Assembly: GCF_043641665.1 (NCBI RefSeq)
Contig: NC_092193.1
Coordinates: forward strand, 23,289,883 to 23,353,882
Reading direction: 5' to 3'
DNA length: 64,000 nucleotides
From: Enoplosus armatus
Taxonomy: Eukaryota > Chordata > Actinopteri > Centrarchiformes > Enoplosidae
Shown: one piece after another, positions 24,151-36,003 of the stretch
How the letters are laid out: the number at the start of each line of letters is the position of its first letter
Position numbering within the stretch: the stretch's first letter is position 1
Program-made: the position numbers and the translations under genes
Notes under the pieces: generated by a model
Database searches by the model: none
What the model was told of the DNA's origin: nothing
What the model saw: only the letters and a program-made list of their open reading frames with translations

Positions 24151-27100
24151 AACAGAGTCTTAATAGTGGCATGGCATAGCGCAACATGATTGTTGCCATG
24201 GTTACTGCAGTTAATTACAGCTAGCGGCCAATCAAGACAATGGTTCAATAAACCCACATGTTATGAGAAGCTACTGTGCTCTTTACTGGGCAGTATTGAT
24301 GATAAATCACAGATACACCGACGTATCTGCATCATATGATTAAAACTGTCGATCGATCATTGAAGGTCATTACAGTTTGATTATAGCCAGCAGCTCAACG
24401 GCAACCTTTTCGTCGGTCTCATCGATCGTTTGCCGCCACGGATGGCCTTTCAAGTGGTGCCTGTCCGGAAAAAATGCATTACCACGCGCAGGTGCCTCCG
24501 CAAGTTCGCTTTCATGGCGCGACTCGGAAAGAACCGTAACCAACTGTCCGCGTGGGAAAGAACGGAAATCTGTTTTAAAACCCGGCGCTTTACAAAAATG
24601 GCGACAATTCATGTCATATCAGCACTATTTGCAGCAAATGAGAGACACATGCTGAAGAGAAAATAGCTGCAAAAGGTCAAATGGGTGACCGCCCTGTGGC
24701 CAGCGATGCTAACACTGTCTACGTCTGCGGCTTCCCCACCAAGCCGAACTACTTGTCAATGCGCAACATTTTGGTGCCGCTGATTGAACGAGAAACGTTT
24801 GTTAAAGTGGGCACCAGTACCATCTGCCGTCCTTCCGATAGGTCATGGCGGGCCGGTGACATCGCCTCCGTGCCACGCGCGTCCGGGTATATTCGCTCTC
24901 GAATCGGCCACTGAAGCCGGAAGATCTGAGCTCCCAAAAGATAACCGGGTCCCTGTGTGAATCTAGCTGATTAAAAACCCGCAGCTCTGAACAGTCTCTC
25001 CTCATGCTGCTGACAGTGCAGTTGTGCCCCCGGACTGCTCTCCAGTCAGTCAGCTGGAAAACGGGGGAATCAATGAACAGTACCCCCACCCCTTTCTTGT
25101 GTTCCATGTCAGGGTCTACGACTATGACGCAAAGTCTTAATCACACTCGGATACGGGCTATGGTTCCACCTGCTGTGCACGAGGAACGCGCCACTTCCTG
25201 AACGTTCTCATTAGGTCCTTAGAGCCGTGTGCTGCGCAATCATCCAATATGGATGAGGCTCCCTGGAGACTGGGGCTGCTGTTGCTCCGCTCAAACTGAT
25301 TAAGTGCAATCTTGCTTGCTGGGCCTCATCTCATCTCCTCCTCCTCCTCCTCCTCTTCCTTCCTCTCCCACCCTCTCAACCTCCCCTCTCCTCCTGATGA
25401 CTCACAAACTGGAAAAAGTCAAATGTGGTAAGGATTTGCCTTCAGTGATGCATTTCGCAAGCAACGTTCAAACGTCCATCGCTGTCCCATCATCAGTAAT
25501 GGACTAATGCTCTGCTGGGATAGTGTTTTTTTTTTTTCTTTTTTTACAGTCGGAGCTGTCTATCTGCTGTCTGCCGGCCTCTGCTGCAGATAATAAAACC
25601 AGCACAGTAAGCTCTCTGTGGTAAACAAACTGTCAAGTGATGTTTTGAAGCTTGCAGCGCGTACTACTGCTCGAAAACGTTACAGTGCACAATGCAGTCA
25701 TTGGACAGACAATTTGCAGTGTGTGGTGCGCACTGATGACACACACAAAAAAGCACATCTCATTGGGAGTCCATCCTTATTCATACAGGAAAAAGCCAGA
25801 TGCAAAAAAACCCCAAAAAACAATCATGGACCACATGGACTCCACCATGCCGAGTGGAAACGTGTCTTTAACCAAAATACTAAAAAGAAAGATCAGATTC
25901 AGAGAGATCAACTGCCCAAGAGATTATTATCGACGCGTCAGACTTTCTCATATACTCGCTCTTTGATGAAGGCCAGATTAGTCCTGAAAGGTCTACTAAC
26001 TCAGTGGGCCCCCGACCTGAGGGGTCACTGTCTCCAAAAAGAGATACATCTGAGGGGTGTCCAAGATGGTTAGTGGGATAGATAAGACACAATTCTGTAC
26101 TTGAACTGCTTGCTATTAGTGTCAACATTAAGGCCGTAACCTGTGATTCAGGTCGGAGCTTCATTTCTTTAGGCGTGGCAAGCCCAAAAAAGGTTCAGAA
26201 TCACTGTCTCTAACTGTTCATCTTCACCTCAAAACTCAGTAACAGTAGAGTCGTCTATTTGTCACCTTGGTTTGTGTAAGTGCAAGTGAGAGGAAGTGTC
26301 TTTTGGCCTGTTTGTCTCTTTTGTCGTGCACCTGGATTTCTGAAGTTGTGTTTCACCCAAAACCACCAGAAAAACTCGGGATCATCCACTGACATCGCCG
26401 TCAGCAGCTTTTATTTCTAGGGCTATCTCTTCAGAAGAGGAAACTTCCAGTGAAACCTGTCCACAGTGTGTTCTGCGGAGGATCCAGAGTAACAGGGACG
26501 CCGCTTCTGGTGGTCTCCACTGTATGTGTATTGTGTTGGAGGCAGATACCAAACCAGGTGCATGGTTTTATATTTGCACTACTACCTTTCCACTAGTGCG
26601 GACTGCAGGACAAGTCCAATACAGCGCTAACGCGGGAGGATATTCAGCAGTAATCCCCCCCCACCCCCACCTCCTCAGCGTCTCTGTACTTTGCAGGTGA
26701 GGGAGGATTATGGTCCTGATAGCTCTCTAATGGCCTCTGATGTTTCTACGCGGATCTGCATGAGGCTGCTAATTATAAGCAGGCAAGAGCAGAGCAGAGC
26801 AGGAGGGAACGGACCTGGGCTCATCGGGCATCTCAAGACTAATTTCTAGGAATGATTGAGGGCTGAATACTACAACCTCAGAGTATTACACCGCAGGGTT
26901 CAATAGACAAAACTGTGTATCAGTACTGTACTTGAGCAAAATGTACTTTCCTCCACTGCCAAACCCAATTTCATCAACCATAAGCCCTGTGAATGGACGT
27001 TACACCCCAGCCACAAATCGGTTTTATCCAATATAACAACTTAACTCGTCATGCATGCTTGTCCGAACATTGTCCACCTGCTACGAGCTGACATGTCCAG

Positions 27101-27779
27101 ACAGAGACAGGAGCCACTTCCCCAGTTAAAAAGTAAAAACAAAAAATGCTTTAACTGTTTAAGCATCAGAGTCGGACCAAATTCATCACTGTAGCATGAA
27201 ATGGAATAAATACTTAGAGCAACTTGACCAAATCGACCTTTAAGACCGAACCTTAAACTAAATGCTGTTGCTACGACCTCACTTCTGTCAGATAAATGGA
27301 CTCACAAGAGACAGGTAAAAAAAAAGAAAAAAAAAGAAGTAAAGTCATGTCTTGGTGGCCTCGGGGTTCAGGATGTTCCGGATGTCACCCCTTATTTTGT
27401 GTCTCCTTTCCAACTATCAGAGTAGAGGAATGGTTCAGATCTGTGCAGCAGGCCAAGATACCCTGACCTTTAATCCCTGGTATGGATCAACCTTCAAAAA
27501 CACTGGATTCTACGTTTCCCATTATGCAACTCGATAGCATCTACCCCTCCCCTGCTTGTCTCTTAGCCCAGGAAGATAAACCTGATGATGGACCTGACTG
27601 GACGGAGCTCCTCCAGAGACACAGAAGCAACAAACTTGACTTTATCAAGAAGCCTACTATGAACCAGAAAATGTTTTCAACCTATGATCATTTCCTTATC
27701 TTATAGCAGAGGATCACAGAACGGGACTTTACGTTATCCTTCACCAGCATGTTCGTAGAGTGTGTGCGGCTGCTGTTAC

Positions 27780-28355
27780 CTTTGCAGCCACCGATGAGCT
27801 GGGTTTCTCCAGCAGATCCCAGAGCTTCTGTCTCTTGTCGGGACAGCAGCCGTGGTCCTCCTCCTCCCCTTCCTTATCCCTCAGCGTCTCCGCCTCCCTC
27901 CTCAGCTCCTCATTCATCTGCTCCTTCTTCTGGTGGTACCGCGCCTGGCAACACGACTCCAGGTAGATCTCGTCGATTCCCCAGTAGTCAAGCTCCTGGC
28001 CGAAGGACAGGGCGCACATCTCCTCCATCATGTGCAGCTTCCCCGTTCTGTAGAAGTTGAGGATGGAGGAGAAGGCCACCGGGTGCCGGTCGAAGAAGTA
28101 CTCGTTCTCAGGGAGGCTGTAGTCGTCGCAGATCTCCAGCAGTGACTCGTGGGTGTTGCAGTCTCTAAGCCGCCCCAGACGGGTTCTGGGCAGCCGGTCC
28201 AGTGTTCTCCACAGGACTTCATGTGTGAGACCTCCGACATTGAGCCTGACGCGCCGAGAGCGGGCCTTGATGCGGATGATGTCGATCGGCTCAGGGGGGA
28301 GCACGGGAGCTGTGGCTTTGACTTTGGGGGTGGTGAAGTTCATTCGGTCCGTCAT
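27780..28355 (-). CDS. kcnb2: Kv2 potassium channel (KCNB2-like), exon 1: N-terminus and T1 domain
   Basis: Encodes residues 1-192 and ends at donor GCTGCAAAG|GTAACA. This is the conserved Kv2 splice point (SSVAAK|IL), and it joins in phase 0 to exon 2 at 14198. The T1 tetramerisation domain runs from about residue 36 to 140: [70 protein letters not shown]. The acidic stretch before [10 protein letters not shown] is also typical of Kv2. I chose ATG 28355; an in-frame ATG at 28343 is possible. The open frame continues upstream to a GTG at 28400, which is not a credible eukaryotic start. Confidence 0.94.
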
Positions 28356-28521
28356 GTTTGCTCTGCGCGTGCTGCTGTCTTCCTGTCGGGGGTGGGTCAC
28401 CTCTCAACAGAGGCTGTAGCGGCGGGTGTGAGTGTCTGGAGCTTGTGAGGCTCAATGAGATGATGGTGGTGGTAGTGGTGGTGGTCCGAAGGGGAAGGTT
28501 GCCCAGGCCCACCAAGCTTAC

Positions 28522-28570
28522 CTGGCTGTGTTCAGAGCACTGAACTCTCGGTTAGATCCATGGCTGGAAA
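28522..28570 (-). other. kcnb2: Candidate kcnb2 5' UTR exon edge
   Basis: A strong minus-strand donor, ACAGCCAG|GTAAGCTTGG, ends at 28522, about 170 bases upstream of the kcnb2 ATG. The following sequence has possible acceptors (CGCCGCTACAG, CCCCCGACAG) before the start. A nine-codon upstream ORF beginning ATGGATCTAACC lies in this piece. The 5' limit is unknown; the feature could also be an unspliced leader. Confidence 0.3.
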
Positions 28571-30529
28571 AACAAGACACCATACATTAAAACAAGTCTG
28601 ACCAGGGTAAAAATCAATTATGTAATTCTCTAAAATGACCTCCAGAGCCTCTTCAGTGACCACAAGATGTGCTGCCATCGACACGTGTACCAATAATGGT
28701 CTTGTACTTGAAGGGAGGGGGGGCCTCAAGATCAGATAAGATAATGAAGGCCCTGATCATGTCAGTTAATATCGTGCTGAACATTCCTAAATACATCTTA
28801 AATACATTTAGCACAACCCAGTTGACACACAGTAAGCCTGGAGCTTTCAGGGACACCTAGAGTACAGGTAACCCACTCAGTGGACAATGCTGAGAGGGAC
28901 GGAGGAAGAAGGGGTCCGTGGGGCCTCGCAGGCTGATCTGGCCGTGCCCACTGAATGATTAAAAGGGACAGAGACAGGACAGGTCAGATCTACTAATCTA
29001 CTAGAATCGTTATCAATGTCATGAGAGCACAGCCCGCATGTCCAGAGGGTGGACTTGGCGCAGCGATACGGATCGTTCTTCAGTTGGTCTGGAACATAAA
29101 AACACACAGCGCGACACCTCTGTGTGACATCAATAAATATAACACACATATATATATCATATTAGGTACATTATATTTGGTTCACAGTCTAAGAGTATTT
29201 ACTTTGGAACATACTTTGGCCACATTCTACCAACATTATGGATGAATATTGGAGATGGGATACACACCCCCGTTCAACCCCTGGAGACTCATCAAAACCC
29301 AGGAAACCCGTTGGCACTTGAATCTGATTAACTCTCGGAATAATGAAATGACGTATCTTTCGACCGGTTTGTCTCGCGTAATGAATACTAATTTGAATCC
29401 ACTCTCTGATCTGAACTGCATTTTTTTGGGTTTTTTTTTTTTTTTTTTTTTTTCCTCCCTGGAAGCCTTTCTCTCCTGTTGGACTGCAAAGGCTTATGTT
29501 GCCATTAGAAGTCCTCTGACGGCGGGCCCTTTATCTGATTGTGTAATGGAGTTCCACAAATCCCAGTAGTGGGCATTAGGCTTCGTCTCCCCTGGCTCAA
29601 GTCTGCCTTAGTTAATTATAGACTGTCTATCTTCTCCTGGGACACTCATAGGACACACGGACTACGTCAGGAACCGAGCTGCTACGTCACTACTACTAAT
29701 AAAAATGGGTCTTCTCCAGCCCCCCCCCCACCCACCAACCCTCCACTCTCCAAAATAAATCCCAATTAAACATTTAGTTGAATGAACTTCTCAGTTTATA
29801 TCGCTTTATAAACCTCGACACTTCTTTGACTGATTTTTGTCCTCCCCAACTTCCTTCATCACGCCTGACCAACCAGCTCAGTGACATAGGACATAGGTTG
29901 AATCCTGGACATATAGAGCCCATAGGTGATAAAGAGTCCAAAGTGGAGAGCGTCCAACTCGTCGTCAAGAGATTAAGGAGACTCAGGCTTAACCCCTGAT
30001 TATGCACCCTGAGTCCACATCCAAGTTTAAAAAGTACAAGGTGGATAGAAAGTCTATCTGGAGCAAGCACAAATCACGTCCAGGTCTTGGTCTTATTCTA
30101 TTCGAGTCCTCCAATTAATGAAATAGTCCTCAATTGTGAGCCTATCACTGTTATCAACATTATTATTTTTTAAATAAAAATAAAAAAAACGTTAAAAATA
30201 CACACCGTAAACACATTCAAATGGTCTGTTAAGTAAGAGAGAGTCCCACCTCTGTGCAAACTGCTGATATTTCGGAAAAGCCGAAACTCTTGTCCTCCCA
30301 GGAGGTCCCACCATAGCACCGCGGTTAGTTGTTAGTTTTATCCCAGCTGCTTCGCCTCCCCGCCGGCCGCCGATTCGCGACGCCTCCCGAGAGCACACAG
30401 ACCGCTGGAGAAGATCCACATTGTGGCGGGGAGAGAGGAGGCAGGTCTGGTCAGCGCAGGAGAGGGAGCGTCCCGGGAAGAAGTGCGTCTGCGGCAGCGC
30501 TGAGCGCCATGAGGAGGCACACACACACA

Positions 30530-30574
<45 letters not shown>

Positions 30575-30680
30575 GCACGCACGCAGAAAGAGGAGTGTAG
30601 AGCGGCTGGCCCGGAGCTACCGGCCCCCGAGGAAGAGAGACTGAAGGGATGAGAGAGGGAGGGAAGGAAGGGAGGGGGGG

Positions 30681-30723
<43 letters not shown>

Positions 30724-32036
30724 TAATTGGATTGAGGCGTTCAGCACCAAGGACAGCTCCAGATCAACAGCTTGTTTCCACCTGAACTCCTGCCGGCCGC
30801 GGAGCCTTGCTGCCGCTCACACCGCCTGTGTAATCCCCGCTGATGCACATGATACGACACGACACCTTCACAGCACACTCGAGTGTAGCAGACACACTGT
30901 CCACTGCCACTTACAGAGCTCACAATCCACCTCCCCTCCTCCCCCCCCTAATAAAACCCTGAAAGTACGTTTTTTCTTTTTTTCTACTTAATTGGAAATT
31001 GGACCCTGCCATATTTGCCCTGATTGTCAGGTCCCCCGGCCTATGACAGCCAGGCCCATAGCTCCACCCATTTTAGCTCCACCCCCCACCCCCCTCCCTC
31101 CCTCCCAGAGGGCCCAAAGGAAGCGTTTTGGCACCCCGGAGGTCACGGAACTGTGTTTAGACCAGCCAACTTTACTGCAAACGTTCACCGCTAATGAGGC
31201 CATTTGGAAGTGGAAACCAAAGCTCTCTGGTGCGCTCGCATTATGGTGATTTGCTAACCCCGTGGCCCCCCAGGTGAGGAACATCAGCTGAGCCGTGAGA
31301 GGCCCAGCAACAGATATTGTAAATATATATATATATATTATATATATTTATATATATATATATATAAAACTGCGAGATGATGCCGTAATTTTGACTATGT
31401 CACATCTGAGCTGCGGTGGGACCTGCTCCCCCGCCTGCCCCGTGTGATTCTCCTGAGTTTCCATTCAGACTAAGTGGATGAATTCTCACATTGCCAAGCT
31501 GGGGGGGGGGGGGGGGATAACCACCGCCGGCCAAGTAAAGAGCCACTGTAGCTCATAATGTAACAGTCGTGTGGCGGGACAACAGATGACTCTGATGTTT
31601 GCATGCTGTTTGAACCTCAAACGTGGCTCATTTTATGACTTTATCTGACAGGAAATAAAGTGAGAGAGGCGGGGGGGGGGTCTGTCCAGCTAGGCCTTGC
31701 CCTCCCTCATCGAGTTCACTACCTCGTCCCCAAAGAGGTTCTTAAACCGCTCCCCAGGCTGGATGGGACGTGACAAATCCTTTCAGCCCGGCGTCTGTCC
31801 TGGCGTCTCCTCTCGAGTCTGACATTTCCAGAGCACCCCCGCAGGGAGGGCGTAGGGGAGGCGTCCGTATCACATGGTGAACCTCAACTACCGACTCCTG
31901 GGTTGTCACTAACAGGAACACCTCTACTACACTTTGTTTTTGGTCTTCCAGTAGTTTTGTCCTCTTCCAGTTACTATTCATAACACACATGTTGAACAAG
32001 TTTCTGCCTGTAAATATATGCAGCAAGACGCAACAT
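28571..32036. other. kcnb2 upstream spacer, repeat-rich
   Basis: No splice-supported gene was found. It includes a T run at 29432-29452, a compound CA/CT/CA tract at 30521-30572, a GA tract at 30685-30719, an AT-rich palindromic stretch at 31322-31367 and a 16-base G run at 31501-31516. The GC-rich part at 30340-30650 could hold an upstream kcnb2 exon, but no donor was assigned. Confidence 0.4.
30521..30719. repeat. Compound CA/CT/CA and GA microsatellites
   Basis: CA then CT then CA dinucleotides at 30521-30572, followed by a purine-rich stretch and a GA run at 30685-30719. Confidence 0.95.
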
Positions 32037-32219
32037 TTAAAGGTGTAAACTGTGACATCACAACCTTACGGAAGCGCCTGAATACGGGCTCTTTCATTTC
32101 TCCGTGGACTGAGCGTTTTCATGCTTTCACAGTATTTATACAGCACCCAGATCTGCTTTATAATCCAACAAGACGTGGACGTCTCACCTTCTACAATATG
32201 GGACCTTTAAGACTGAGGT
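32037..32219 (-). mobile_element. Inverted-repeat element remnant, copy 3
   Basis: Reverse-oriented partial copy. It ends CAATATGGGACCTTTAAG and contains GTGACATCACAACCTTACGG, TTTCTCCGTGGACTGAGCG and CAGCACCCAGATCTGCTTTA, matching the complement of the left half of copies at 4429 and 50725. The other half is missing. Confidence 0.6.
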
Positions 32220-32514
32220 CATTTGGAGCACACAGTGTCTTTATTTTTCCGGTCTGTGTGATGCAATGCTTAAAAGATCGATGGCCCGGACTGCGAGGAG
32301 TTGTGAGCAAGGATTTCAAACTGAACGCAGCATCACAACAGGCCCGCCTCCCTCCACTTGGCAAATACCAGCATTTAGCAATCAAATGCAAGATTTAGCA
32401 TCCCACAGGTTAGACCATCAGCCTGCAGAAGTCCCGCCTTTCCCCCGGTTTATCAAATCATCAGAGTGTGGGCTAAATGTGACATCACTGCAGCTACGTT
32501 TTTCAAATATAACA

Positions 32515-32945
32515 ACATTCAATTTAATTCAATTTTATTTGTGTAGCGCCGATTCACGTCAACTCATGACACTTTACAGGGCCACGATCCACAGGAACCT
32601 GCAAGACCAGAAAGCACGAAGGAACTCCGGGGGAGGATATAAAGTTAGTAACGTGCATTGGAGGGAGATGAATGTGTAAAGATGGGAGAGGGAGAGGAGG
32701 AAAGCTCAGTGCATCATGGGAAGTCCCCCAGCAGTCCTCCAGGCCTACAGCGGCATAACTAGGGGCTGGTCTGCCTCCCGGACGCAAACTGGGAGCCGAG
32801 CTTGATAGCCGAAGGCTCTCGCTCCCGTTCTGCTTTTTGGGGACCCCAGAAACCACAAGCGACCCTGCAGCCTGGGAGCGCAGCGCTCCGGCGGGGCAAC
32901 AGGGTGCTACGAGCTCTTTAAGATACGACGGCGACACAGGGAGGA
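32515..32945 (-). mobile_element. Internally deleted L2-type LINE 3' fragment
   Basis: Reading on the plus strand it follows the same order as 55219-56163: ATTCAATTTTATTTGTGTAG, CTCATGACACTTTACA, CACGATCCACAGG, AAAGTTAGTAACGTGCATTG, AAGCTCAGTGCATCATGGGA, CTGCCTCCCGGACGCAAACT, GAGCTCTTTAAGATACGACG. At least two internal segments present in the larger element are absent, so about 430 bases represent some 945. It is therefore a deletion derivative or a separately mobilised short form. Confidence 0.8.
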
Positions 32946-32999
32946 GAGAGAGCGAGCCGAGGCGTTCTCAGCATCCTGAAAACAGGATGAAACTCAAGA

Positions 33000-33005
33000 T
33001 TTATT
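33000..33005 (-). promoter_or_regulatory. dnajb6: Candidate dnajb6 polyadenylation signal
   Basis: AATAAA on the minus strand about 820 bases beyond the stop codon at 33828. It lies just outside the short LINE fragment, so it may be incidental. Confidence 0.25.
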
Positions 33006-33827
33006 GGTTTACAAAGTACACAAAAAAAAAGTTCCTTCTAAATCCATATATCATTTATAGAATGCCTTCCATTATTTGTGCATCATAATGCAGCTTTAAC
33101 ATTAAGACTCAACATCAACAGGTGTACATGCATTATTAAATAAACAACAACAACAGAAAAAAACAAACACATTGGTATTAGAACATAAAATTGCATAACT
33201 CATTCTACCAGCATGGTACTTTTTTTTTTAATAAAAAATAATTATGACTAAGAGGAGGGGGGTCGGGGAGGGAGGGGGGTGCTTCAGTTATTCCTACCCA
33301 CTTTTCACAATCAAATTCAACACTTTTTTTTGTTTGTTTTTTTAACTATTCAGATGAAAAAAAGCAAAGTCATGCTTTGTTTTTCTGAACACAGTGTGCG
33401 CACACAGACTGACACACACAGTGGAGTGCATACAGAAAGAACTGGAAGGAGGGGTGGGGGGGGGCTGGTCATATACATCAGAACAATACTGTGGTCCCAA
33501 ACACTGAAACAATAACACCACCCTGAGCCAAAATATAAGGACAGCTCCAATTCAGAAGTACATTAACAAAATGCATAGAAAAAGTCTGCATCCAAATCGT
33601 CCTGATTTGAATCCGCGGGTGAAAAAATGAGAGTCAGCGGGGGGTGGGGAGGGGGACATGAGGGAGCAAAATAGAACACAACCTAAGTATGTACATCCAA
33701 ACAACAGCAGAGCGCTATTATTACATGGTTTTGTTGCTTTTCTTCCTTCCGCTCCGGGCTCAAGTTTTGTTGGTGCGTTTTTTTGTGCTGAGGTAACGCC
33801 TTCTCCGACGGAGGGCGCCCCCCGTCT

Positions 33828-35961
33828 TCACTTGTGTTCCAGCCGCAGCAGCTGCTCCTTGCCGTTTATGGTTAGTGACCGCAGGTGCCCGTCCTCCTCC
33901 ACCTCCACCCGCTCCTGGCCGTTCTCCACGATCCTGGTGAGGACAACAAACCGACAAACCGACTAAAGACATGGAAACAGTGACATGAGTCGGCAGTTCC
34001 CGTAGCGACGGGGGGGACTTTGAAAACCGTTAACGCGCAGATTGAGGAAGGGGGGGGGGGGAGAATGGCGACTGAAATGGTCGCCCCCAAAATGGCAGAC
34101 TTAAAATGACAGAAACTATCTTTGGGAAACATTTATATATTATAAACTTCGAGACCTTTTACAACGATAAAACACGCTGAGGAGCGTTTAAAGGACAGGT
34201 AGACAACAGTATAGTACACCTGATTTGATCATTTATATATAACTATATATTTCCATTTTTTGCCAGGTTGGAAGTGCAAAGGGACTTCAAAACCACACGT
34301 CGTCACAAATAATTAAAACGCATTATTATTATTATTATTATGATTACTATTACATGGTTACATAATGCGATTGCGCGTCTCTCACCGCAGACCTGACGGA
34401 GCTCAAGAAAATTCACAATGCGAAGAAGAAGGCCGGAGGGAACAAGACAGCGCTGACCCCTGGTCTGTGTCTTGGGCAATCAAGACGTTTTGGCTTCACT
34501 TTCAGGGGAGCGGTCATGTCGTCCATCTTTATATATACAGTCAATGGTTTGAACATTGTGACTGTGATATTACTGGTGATGCTGACTACAGTGTTAGACC
34601 TTTTACTTATCCTTCGGGTGTTCACGCGGTTCTGGTGTGTTGTGTATGACACTGGCATTTGCAGCAAGTTTCTTCATGCCACGTGTGTGTTGTCAAAGTG
34701 GTGAAGATGCATTTTGCTTATGCTTTGCATAGGCTCTCTCAGCCGCCGTGCTTCTGCGGGGCTCCTTTAAAATTGGTTCATTCGCCGTTCTCCTGGGTTC
34801 ACTACACTGATTTTAAACCATGTCTTTGGTTTTCTTTGTGCCTAAAGACTGACAATGCGACCTTCAATTCAAACGTGAGGTGTGCTGGAACAGTGGAACA
34901 GAAATGTCACGGGTCCGGCCCAACTGAATGCCCCCCACCCACAGTATCTACCTTTTAGTGGTGACCTTCCTGCCGTTGACGATCTTGGTGGAAGTGGACA
35001 CGGAGCGGAAGTTGCCCATGCCGCCTCCCCCGCCTCCCCCTCCTCCCCCCCCGAAGGACGTGGAGGAGAAAGAAGTGAAGCCTCCACCTCCCAGACTGCC
35101 CATGGTCGTCATGTGACCCATGTGGCCCATGTGACCCATGGTGCTCATGGAGCCGAAGGAACCGAAGCCTGAGATCGGCAGGGAGAGAGAGTCGTTAGCA
35201 ACATGTTTTTTGGGGGGGGGGGGGGTTTCTTCTTTATTCGTCAGTGCGTGTCCTACCTGGGTCAAATGGCGAGAAGCCAGCACCGAAGGGAGGAAAACCA
35301 ACAAAGCCCCCGTAAAACGAGCCGCCCGTCCGGCTGCGGCTCGCCCGGCTTTGATGCCGCCGGCCACTGGCGAAGAACGGATCGTCACTAAATGGATCTG
35401 CGCCTGAGAGAGAAACCAAAAGTGGTGAGTATTAAAAAGTAAAATCAGAACTGGAGGAGGAACTTCTTCCCGCCGACTCACCAAAAAAGTCTGCAAACGG
35501 GTCTCTGCCGCCGAAGAATTCCCTGAAGACGTCATCTGGGTTGCGGAATGTGAACGCTTCGTGGAAATGATCTCCGTTGTGGAAATGGCCCCCTGAAGAA
35601 AAAAAAAAAAAAATAATACATAAAATAAAATAAACAACATACATCGATTCCAGGTTGGGGCTCAGAACCAGTTCTCAAAACGTCAATGTTTCACTTCTGA
35701 ACACTAGGACCTTGCTTAATATGTCAGTGCAGAGACAACAAACAGACGAAGATCAGCCTTAATGTGTTGTTACGCTGCGTTTTATCAGAATCAGAATCAA
35801 AAATACTTCATTAATCCCCGGAAGGTGGGGGGGGGTTATACAGTACCGGTTTGTTTTCGTAAAACCATTAAATATTGCTCGCTCCTCTTATGACGGAATA
35901 TGCAGAAAAACATCAAAAGCAAATGGGATAAAAGTCGGGAGAGACTGTTGCTATTTTTACA

Positions 35962-36003
<42 letters not shown>

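Larger units (their letters stand above)
14199..27779 (-). other. kcnb2: kcnb2 intron 1 (13.6 kb)
   Basis: Separates the T1 exon from the membrane-core exon, the arrangement known for mammalian Kv2 genes. No second gene was recognised inside. It contains an inverted-repeat element remnant (14733-14960), microsatellites (AT 20775-20822; GT 23063-23101, 23283-23317, 23499-23556), poly-C or poly-G runs (17915-17930, 21068-21083, 21833-21848, 23659-23674), a short dispersed repeat (23960-24150) and a GC-richer block at 24370-25200 without an assigned function. Confidence 0.8.

Noticed and set aside
28356..28400. In-frame GTG at 28400 as kcnb2 start
   Set aside because: GTG is not a normal eukaryotic start; ATG at 28355 fits the Kv2 N-terminal length.
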